From the NCBI GenBank assembly GCA_038213135.1, contig JBBQTQ010000038.1, positions 1 to 24,347 of the forward strand: a stretch of 24,347 bases of DNA. The letters are read 5' to 3'. The notes beneath the pieces are model-generated. The model was not told the origin of the DNA and ran no database searches. It saw only the letters and a list, made by a program, of their open reading frames with translations. Position numbers and translations under genes: made by a program. Shown piece after piece: positions 19,492 to 24,347 of the stretch. Source of the DNA: JBBQTQ01 sp038213135. Its GTDB lineage: Bacteria; Actinomycetota; Thermoleophilia; Gaiellales; Gaiellaceae. How positions within the stretch are numbered: position 1 is the first letter of the stretch; each line of letters begins with the position of its first letter.

Positions 19492-21063
19492 ATGCAGCGC
19501 CCGCTCGGCACGCTCGCCGCGCGCAAGGTCACGAAGGGCTTCGGTCCGTCGCTCGTCCTCGACGGCGTCTCGCTCACGGTCACACCCGAGAGCCGGATCG
19601 GCGTCGTCGGGGCCAACGGCAGCGGCAAGTCGACTCTGCTGCGCGTGCTCGCCGGCCTGGAGCCGCCCGACTCGGGAGCGGTCGCGCGTACCCCGCCCGG
19701 CCTGACCGTCGGCTATCTGCCGCAGGAGCCGGACGCCCGGCCGGGTGAGACGCTCCTCGCCTACCTGGCCCGGAGAACCGGTGTTGCCACGGCGGAGCGG
19801 GAGCTCGACGCGCTCGCACGCCGGCTGGAGGACGAGCCCGGGGCCGCAGAGGAGTACGGCGAGGCGCTCGAGCGGTTCCTGGCGCTCGGTGGCGACGACT
19901 TCGGGGCGCGCGCAGGCAGCGTCACTGCGGGGCTCGGGCTGCCGGCGAACCGGCTCCGCCTCCCGGTCGAGCACCTCTCGGGAGGGGAGGGTGCGCGCAC
20001 GGCCCTCGCGGCCACGCTCCTCGCCCGCTTCGACGTGCTCCTCCTCGACGAGCCGACGAACAACCTCGACTTCGCCGGGCTCGACGTCCTCGAGAGCCAC
20101 CTCGACTCGCTCGCGGGCGGGCTCGTCGTCGTCTCCCACGACCGGGCGTTCCTCGACCGCACGGTGACGCGGATCGTCGAGCTCGACCGCGACGCGCATC
20201 GCGCTCGGGAGTTCGCCGGCGGCTGGACGGAGTACGAACAGGCTCGAACGCGCGCGCGCGAGCGCCACTACGAGCGCTACGACGACTACACGGACGAGCG
20301 GCGGCGGATCGAGGAGCAGGGCCGGCGCATGCAGCAGTGGGAGGAGCGCGGCTACGGCCAGGGGCGCAAGAAGAAGAAGTCGAAGGACGTCAAGAAGGCC
20401 TTCGAGAAGAAGGTCGAGCGCCTCGAAGTCGTCGAGAAGCCCTGGGAACCCTGGCAGCTGCGGCTCTCGCTCGTTCCCGGCCGCCGTAGCGGCGACGTCG
20501 TCGCCCGGCTCGACGGTGCGGTCGTGGAGCGAAGTGCCTTCCGGCTCGGGCCAGTCGACCTCGAGGTGCGGGTCGGCGACCGGGTCGCGATCCTCGGACG
20601 CAACGGCGCCGGCAAGACGACGCTGCTGCAGGCGCTGCTCGGGCGCGTGCCGCTCGCTGCGGGCGCCCGAGCGGTCGGCTCGGGCGTCGTGCTCGGGGAG
20701 TTGCCGCAGGGAGCCGGGCCGTTCGCGGCGGACGAGCCGCTGCTCGACCTGTTCACCCGAGCTGCGGGCCTCCCACCGGGCGAGGCGCGGACGCTGCTGG
20801 CGAAGTTCGACCTCCGCGCCGACCACGTCCTGCGGCCGGGAAGCTCGCTCTCGCCGGGCGAGCGCAGCCGGGCCTCGCTCGCGCTGCTGATGGCGCGTGG
20901 CGTGAACACGCTCGTCCTCGACGAGCCGACGAACCACCTCGACCTGCCGGCGATCGAAGAGCTCGAGTCCGCCCTGGAGAGCTTCCAGGGCACGGTCCTG
21001 CTCGTCACGCACGACCGGCGGTTCCTGGAGCGCTTCCGGGCGACCCAGACGCTCGAGCTCTGA
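19492..21063 (+). CDS. ABC-F family ATPase (ribosome-associated)
   Basis: A 523-residue protein with two ATP-binding cassettes and no membrane segment, as expected for ABC-F translation factors that act at the ribosomal E site. First cassette: Walker A GANGSGKST (40-48), signature LSGGE (162-166), Walker B LLLDEPTNNLD (183-193). The interdomain linker (about 235-335) is long, charged and includes a KKKKSKDVKK run (293-302), the part that in the family reaches toward the peptidyl-transferase centre. Second cassette: GRNGAGKTT (369-377), signature LSPGE (453-457), LVLDEPTNHLD (474-484). Both catalytic Glu residues are present. It has the strongest ribosome site in the window and a structured leader, unlike its leaderless neighbours. 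It may be an antibiotic-protection or a housekeeping (Uup/Ett-like) factor; sequence alone does not decide. Confidence 0.93.
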   Translation: MQRPLGTLAARKVTKGFGPSLVLDGVSLTVTPESRIGVVGANGSGKSTLLRVLAGLEPPDSGAVARTPPGLTVGYLPQEPDARPGETLLAYLARRTGVATAERELDALARRLEDEPGAAEEYGEALERFLALGGDDFGARAGSVTAGLGLPANRLRLPVEHLSGGEGARTALAATLLARFDVLLLDEPTNNLDFAGLDVLESHLDSLAGGLVVVSHDRAFLDRTVTRIVELDRDAHRAREFAGGWTEYEQARTRARERHYERYDDYTDERRRIEEQGRRMQQWEERGYGQGRKKKKSKDVKKAFEKKVERLEVVEKPWEPWQLRLSLVPGRRSGDVVARLDGAVVERSAFRLGPVDLEVRVGDRVAILGRNGAGKTTLLQALLGRVPLAAGARAVGSGVVLGELPQGAGPFAADEPLLDLFTRAAGLPPGEARTLLAKFDLRADHVLRPGSSLSPGERSRASLALLMARGVNTLVLDEPTNHLDLPAIEELESALESFQGTVLLVTHDRRFLERFRATQTLEL

Positions 21064-21070
21064 GCGACGA

Positions 21071-21076
21071 TAGGGT
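21071..21076 (+). promoter_or_regulatory. -10 element of the AccB fusion gene
   Basis: TAGGGT lies 7 nt before the ATG and is not part of the preceding TGA stop. There is no ribosome site in the short gap, so a leaderless start is likely. No -35 is evident. Confidence 0.5.
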
Positions 21077-21083
21077 CCCTCCG

Positions 21084-22889
21084 ATGCCGGGTCTCGTCGA
21101 TACGACCATTCGCCTGCTCGGCCAGGAACCGCTCGCTGGGCGGCTGCCGACCGCCGAGCAGCTGCGGCTCGCCGAGATCCTCGACAGGGCCGGTTTCGCC
21201 TACCTGGAGGTTTCCGGCGGCGGTTGCTTCGACACGGCCGTACGGCGCGGCGTCGAGAGCCCCTGGGAACGGATCCGGGCGCTGAAGCAGCGGACGGAGA
21301 CGCCGCTCGCGCTCGCGCTGCGTGGCCGGTTCCTCGTCGGCTCGCGCCCGGTCGGAGGAGACTTCGCGCGGCGCTTCGTTGCCTCCGCGGCGGAGAGCGG
21401 GATCGACGTCTTCCGCCTGCACGACCCCCTGAACGACGTCTCGAACCTGCGCGAGGCGGCCGAGGCGATCACCGGCGCCGACCGCGAGTTCGACGCCGGG
21501 CTCGTCTACAGCCCCGGCCGCACCGGCGACACCGACGCGCTCGTCGAGCAGGCGCAGCGACTTCCCGAGCTCGGCGCGGCGCGCGTCCTCCTCCACGATC
21601 CATCCGGCTCGCTGACGCCCGCGCGTGCGCGAGAGCTTGTGACGGCCGTGCGTGAGGCGAGCGGACTGCCTGTCGGTCTCTACTGCCAGGGCGCCGCCGG
21701 CAACGCGCTGGCGTCGGCGCTCGAGGCCGCGGGGGCAGGCGCCGACCTGATCGCGTGCGCGGTCTTCCCGGTCGCGCTGACGCTCCACCGCGTCTCCGGC
21801 GAAGCCCTCAGCGAGGCGCTGGAGGGGCTCGGCTTCCAGACGGGCGTCCAGACCGAGGCGCTCTGGGAGGCCTCCGACCTGATCGACGAGCACATCGGCG
21901 ACGAGCCCGTGACGCCGCTGGCGCCGCGAGTGGCGACCCGAGCAGCCCAGCACCGCCTGCCGGCCGGCCTCGTCGCCGCTCTCGACGTGCACCTGCGCGC
22001 GAACGCGGCCGGCGACCGGATCGACGAGGTGCTCGCGGAGCTGGAGAAGATTCGCGAGGAGGCCGGCTGGCCGCCGCTCGCCGCGCCGATCGGGCAGATC
22101 CTGGCCTCCCAGGCGCTCTTGCACGTCCTCTCGGCGAGCCGGTACACGACCGTCGTCGACGAGCTGCGGGCGCTCCTGCTCGGCCGCTACGGCACGCCGC
22201 CTGCACCGATCGACCCGGCCGTCCGGCGCGCGGTCGAGCTGATGTCCGACGGAGCCGAGGTGGAATCCGCTCCCGATCTCGACGAGCTGCGCGAGGACGC
22301 AGAAGGGCTCGCCGCGAGCGAGGAGGAGCTGCTCCTGCTGGCGCTCTTCGGCGAGGAGGCGAAGCCCCTCCTGCGCACGATCCGGGGGCGGGCAGACCGG
22401 GGCGACGAAGCGGCGACGGGTGCCGACCACGCACGCTCGGAGCGGATCCGCGAGATCGTCCGGATCGTCCAGGAGTCGGGCGTCGCCGAGGTGACGATCG
22501 AGGACGCAGGCACGCGGGTTACCGTCCGCCGCACCGAGGAACGCGCCCCGGAGATCGCGTCGCCGCTCGCGCCCTCGGTCTCCGAGGAGCCCGCCGAGAC
22601 GCCGATCGTGCCGGCGACTCCGGGCGTGATCCGGATCGAGGCGCCGATGGTCGGCACCTTCTACCGGGCGCCCGAGCCTGGTGCGGCCCCGTTCGTGGAG
22701 GAGGGCGACCCCGTTGCGCTCGACCAGACGCTCTGCATTCTCGAGGCGATGAAGCTGATGAACGAGGTGAAGGCCGAGACGGAAGGCCTCGTCCGGGCGA
22801 TCCACGTCCAGAACGCCCAGCCGGTCGAGTTCGGCCAGCTGCTCTTCGAGCTCGAGCCGCTGAACGGCCGTCCGCTCGACGTCGTTTGA
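21084..22889 (+). CDS. accB: carboxyltransferase-like domain (metal ligands lost) fused to AccB biotin carrier
   Basis: A 601-residue fusion. Residues about 4-385 match the carboxyltransferase domain of PycB/oxaloacetate decarboxylase alpha: VDTTIR (5-10), GGGCFDTAVRRG (45-56), PWERIR (60-65), GIDVFRLHDPLNDVSNLREA (106-125) and GWPPLAAPIGQILASQAL (328-345), GRYGTPPAPID (367-377). The key residues are changed: RDAHQS is RLLGQE (10-15), the carbamylated Lys site KDMAG is HDPSG (171-175), and the HTHDTSG metal motif is YCQGAAG (200-206). About 453-601 is a full-length AccB: an ESGVAEVTIED start, a Pro-rich linker, then APMVGTFYRAPEPGAAPF and EAMKLMNE with K557 as the biotinylated lysine. The TGATG overlap with accC ties it to fatty acid or acyl-CoA carboxylation. 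Confidence 0.9.
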   Translation: MPGLVDTTIRLLGQEPLAGRLPTAEQLRLAEILDRAGFAYLEVSGGGCFDTAVRRGVESPWERIRALKQRTETPLALALRGRFLVGSRPVGGDFARRFVASAAESGIDVFRLHDPLNDVSNLREAAEAITGADREFDAGLVYSPGRTGDTDALVEQAQRLPELGAARVLLHDPSGSLTPARARELVTAVREASGLPVGLYCQGAAGNALASALEAAGAGADLIACAVFPVALTLHRVSGEALSEALEGLGFQTGVQTEALWEASDLIDEHIGDEPVTPLAPRVATRAAQHRLPAGLVAALDVHLRANAAGDRIDEVLAELEKIREEAGWPPLAAPIGQILASQALLHVLSASRYTTVVDELRALLLGRYGTPPAPIDPAVRRAVELMSDGAEVESAPDLDELREDAEGLAASEEELLLLALFGEEAKPLLRTIRGRADRGDEAATGADHARSERIREIVRIVQESGVAEVTIEDAGTRVTVRRTEERAPEIASPLAPSVSEEPAETPIVPATPGVIRIEAPMVGTFYRAPEPGAAPFVEEGDPVALDQTLCILEAMKLMNEVKAETEGLVRAIHVQNAQPVEFGQLLFELEPLNGRPLDVV

Positions 22890-24247
22890 TGTTCTCGCGA
22901 GTCCTGGTCGCCAACCGGGGCGAGATCGCCGTCCGCGTGATCAGGGCCCTGCACGAGCTCGGGATCGAGGCGGTTGCCGTCTACTCCACCGCCGACGCGG
23001 GCGCTCTCCACACGCGACTCGCCGACCAGGCGGTCTGCATCGGGCCACCGGCGGCCGCGGACAGCTACCTGCGGATCCCCTCGATCGTCGCGGCCGCCGA
23101 GACGACGGGATGTGAGGCGGTGCACCCCGGTTACGGCTTCCTCGCGGAGAACCCGGCTTTCGTGCGGGCCTGCGAGGAGAACGACCTCGTCTTCATCGGC
23201 CCGGGCGCGGAGGTCATGGCGAAGATGGGCGACAAGGTCGAGGCCAAGGCGGAGGTCGCGGCCGCCGGGGTGCCGCTCGTGCCGGGGACCGATCACGCGA
23301 CGGAGCTGCGTGAGGCGCGGGAGGTCGCCGGCGAGATCGGCTTCCCGCTGCTCCTGAAGGCCTGCGCGGGCGGCGGCGGCAAGGGGATGCGGCTCGTCCA
23401 CGCACAGGACGAGCTCGACGGCGCCTATGCGATGGCCTCGGCCGAGGCGACCGCCGCCTTCGGCGACGGCACGCTCTACGTCGAGAAGGCGCTCGTCCCG
23501 GCTCGCCACGTCGAGATCCAGGTGCTCGCCGACGCCGAGGGCGGCGTCCTCACGCTCGGCGAGCGCGAGTGCTCGATCCAGCGCCGCCACCAGAAGCTGA
23601 TCGAGGAGTCGCCCTCGCCCGCGCTGAGCCCCGAGCGGCGCGAGGAGATGGAGGCCGCGGCCGAGCGAGCCTGCCGGGCGATCGGCTACCGCAATGCGGG
23701 CACCTTCGAGTTCCTGGTCGGCTCGGACGGGAGCTTCTACTTCATCGAGCTGAACGCGCGCCTGCAGGTCGAGCATCCCGTCAGCGAGCTCGTCACGGGC
23801 GTCGACATCGTCCACGAGCAGCTGCGCATCGCGGCAGGCGAGCGGCTCCGCCTCACCGGGCGCGCGCCGCGCCAAGGGCACTCGATCGAGATCCGGCTGA
23901 ACGCCGAGGATCCGTCGCACGGCTTCGCGCCGGCTCCCGGCACGATCGAGCGCATCCGGCCGCCTCTGGGGCCGGGCGTACGCTTCGATACGCACGTGGA
24001 GGACGGCTCCGTGATCTCGCCCTACTACGACTCGCTGCTCGCGAAGCTGGTCGTCGTCGCCGAGGACCGGCCCACGGCAATCGCACGGGCCTTGCGCGCG
24101 CTCGGCGAGCTGGAGCTGACCGGCGTCCCGACGACCCGCGCGGCGGCACGGGAAATCCTCGCCAGCGACGCGTTCCGGAGCGGCCAGTACACGACGAGCT
24201 TCATCGAAGAGCACGAGGGGCGTCTCCCCGCGCTGATGGCCGGATGA
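22889..24247 (+). CDS. accC: biotin carboxylase subunit of acyl-CoA carboxylase
   Basis: ATP-grasp enzyme that carboxylates the biotin of AccB using bicarbonate. The 452-residue product is the normal stand-alone AccC size. Features: VLVANRGEIAVR (5-16), HPGYGFLAEN (79-88), K116 and K157 for ATP, the glycine loop AGGGGKGM (160-167), ECSIQRRHQK (227-236), and the catalytic stretch FIELNARLQVEHPVSE (285-300) with E287, N289, R291 and E295. The start is ATG 22889, in TGATG overlap with accB; the frame is open much further upstream, but there it overlaps accB and is Arg/Pro-rich out-of-frame sequence. No accA/accD is in the window, so the carboxyltransferase partner must be encoded elsewhere. Confidence 0.97.
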   Translation: MFSRVLVANRGEIAVRVIRALHELGIEAVAVYSTADAGALHTRLADQAVCIGPPAAADSYLRIPSIVAAAETTGCEAVHPGYGFLAENPAFVRACEENDLVFIGPGAEVMAKMGDKVEAKAEVAAAGVPLVPGTDHATELREAREVAGEIGFPLLLKACAGGGGKGMRLVHAQDELDGAYAMASAEATAAFGDGTLYVEKALVPARHVEIQVLADAEGGVLTLGERECSIQRRHQKLIEESPSPALSPERREEMEAAAERACRAIGYRNAGTFEFLVGSDGSFYFIELNARLQVEHPVSELVTGVDIVHEQLRIAAGERLRLTGRAPRQGHSIEIRLNAEDPSHGFAPAPGTIERIRPPLGPGVRFDTHVEDGSVISPYYDSLLAKLVVVAEDRPTAIARALRALGELELTGVPTTRAAAREILASDAFRSGQYTTSFIEEHEGRLPALMAG

Positions 24248-24347
24248 GCGACGGGCTGAGCATCTCGTCCGACGACGGCACGATCTCGGTTACGCCGGCG
24301 GCGCTGTTGGCGGTTGTCGTGCGCGCGGCGGAGTCGGTGGACGGCGT
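24244..24347 (+). CDS. Asp23/Gls24 family protein (5' part only)
   Basis: The first 34 codons run off the window end. After a short leader they read GTISVTPAALLAVVVRAAES, matching the start of Asp23 domains (G.I.I...V...I...A....GV). The ATG overlaps the accC stop (ATGA). In Bacillus and many actinobacteria, accB-accC is followed by an Asp23 protein (YqhY) and nusB, and YqhY has been linked to acetyl-CoA carboxylase control, so the position fits. nusB would be expected next but is outside the window. Confidence 0.72.
   Translation, partial: MSDGLSISSDDGTISVTPAALLAVVVRAAESVDG

Noticed and set aside
20352..22805. Very long open frame on the - strand opposite the ABC-F and AccB genes
   Set aside because: It is antisense to two well-recognised genes, is Arg/Asp/Leu-rich without family motifs, and long antisense frames are expected in DNA this GC-rich. 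The same applies to the - strand frames at 13660-15315, 15321-17066 and 22661-24214.
21755..22888. Open frame running upstream of accC in the same frame
   Set aside because: The sequence is Arg/Pro/Gly-rich and overlaps the clearly coding accB frame. AccC homology begins exactly at ATG 22889, which overlaps the accB stop.
1..24347. CRISPR arrays, tRNA or rRNA genes, prophage or insertion-sequence genes
   Set aside because: Read through for spaced direct repeats, cloverleaf-type sequences with GTTCRANNC loops, transposase or integrase motifs; none was seen.

Overview
The window is a GC-rich (roughly 70 percent by eye), tightly packed stretch of housekeeping genes, all on the + strand. Gene order and protein character fit a deep-branching actinobacterium of the Thermoleophilia type (Gaiellales or Solirubrobacterales). 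This is an inference from synteny (hisS-aspS, mnmA, DUF948-alaS-ruvX-mltG-aroE, aroC-aroK/B-aroQ-pepP-efp, accB-accC-asp23) and from style: GTG starts, NTGA start/stop overlaps, and Ala/Arg/Glu-rich proteins. No tRNA, rRNA, CRISPR, phage or transposase gene was seen.

Layout. Positions 1-3670 hold a glyoxalase-II-like hydrolase, a histidyl-tRNA synthetase with a clipped C-terminus, and an aspartyl-tRNA synthetase. Positions 3722-6106 hold a four-gene envelope-type cluster: a DivIVA-like coiled-coil protein, two related two-helix membrane proteins with proline-rich tails, and an exported RlpA-like double-psi barrel protein. Positions 6107-6327 look like a 6S RNA gene with a terminator, in the place a 6S gene occupies in Bacillus (between aspS and mnmA). 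Next come mnmA with an extra N-terminal domain, a DUF948 protein, and an overlapping pair of a degenerate RsbW-like anti-sigma factor and a SigB/SigF-type sigma factor. alaS-ruvX-mltG follow, then the shikimate genes aroE, aroC, an aroK-aroB fusion and aroQ, then pepP, efp, a secreted His-rich protein of unknown function, and an ABC-F ATPase behind a leader that resembles a translational attenuator. The window ends with a lipid-precursor block: an AccB fused to a carboxyltransferase-like domain that has lost its metal ligands, AccC, and the start of an Asp23 protein.

Regulation. At least five genes (mnmA, alaS, aroC, aroQ, efp) have a TANNNT -10 hexamer exactly 6 nt before the start codon and no Shine-Dalgarno, which predicts leaderless transcripts; the AccB fusion has 7 nt. 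In two cases the upstream gene's TAG stop is the first half of the hexamer. Intergenic gaps carry a set of GC-rich inverted repeats that look REP-like.

The best leads for something undescribed are the inactive-looking carboxyltransferase/AccB fusion, the 4-codon uORF and hairpin in front of the ABC-F gene, the envelope cluster at 3722-6106, and the IscU-like domain on MnmA. All calls are from reading the sequence; no database search was run.
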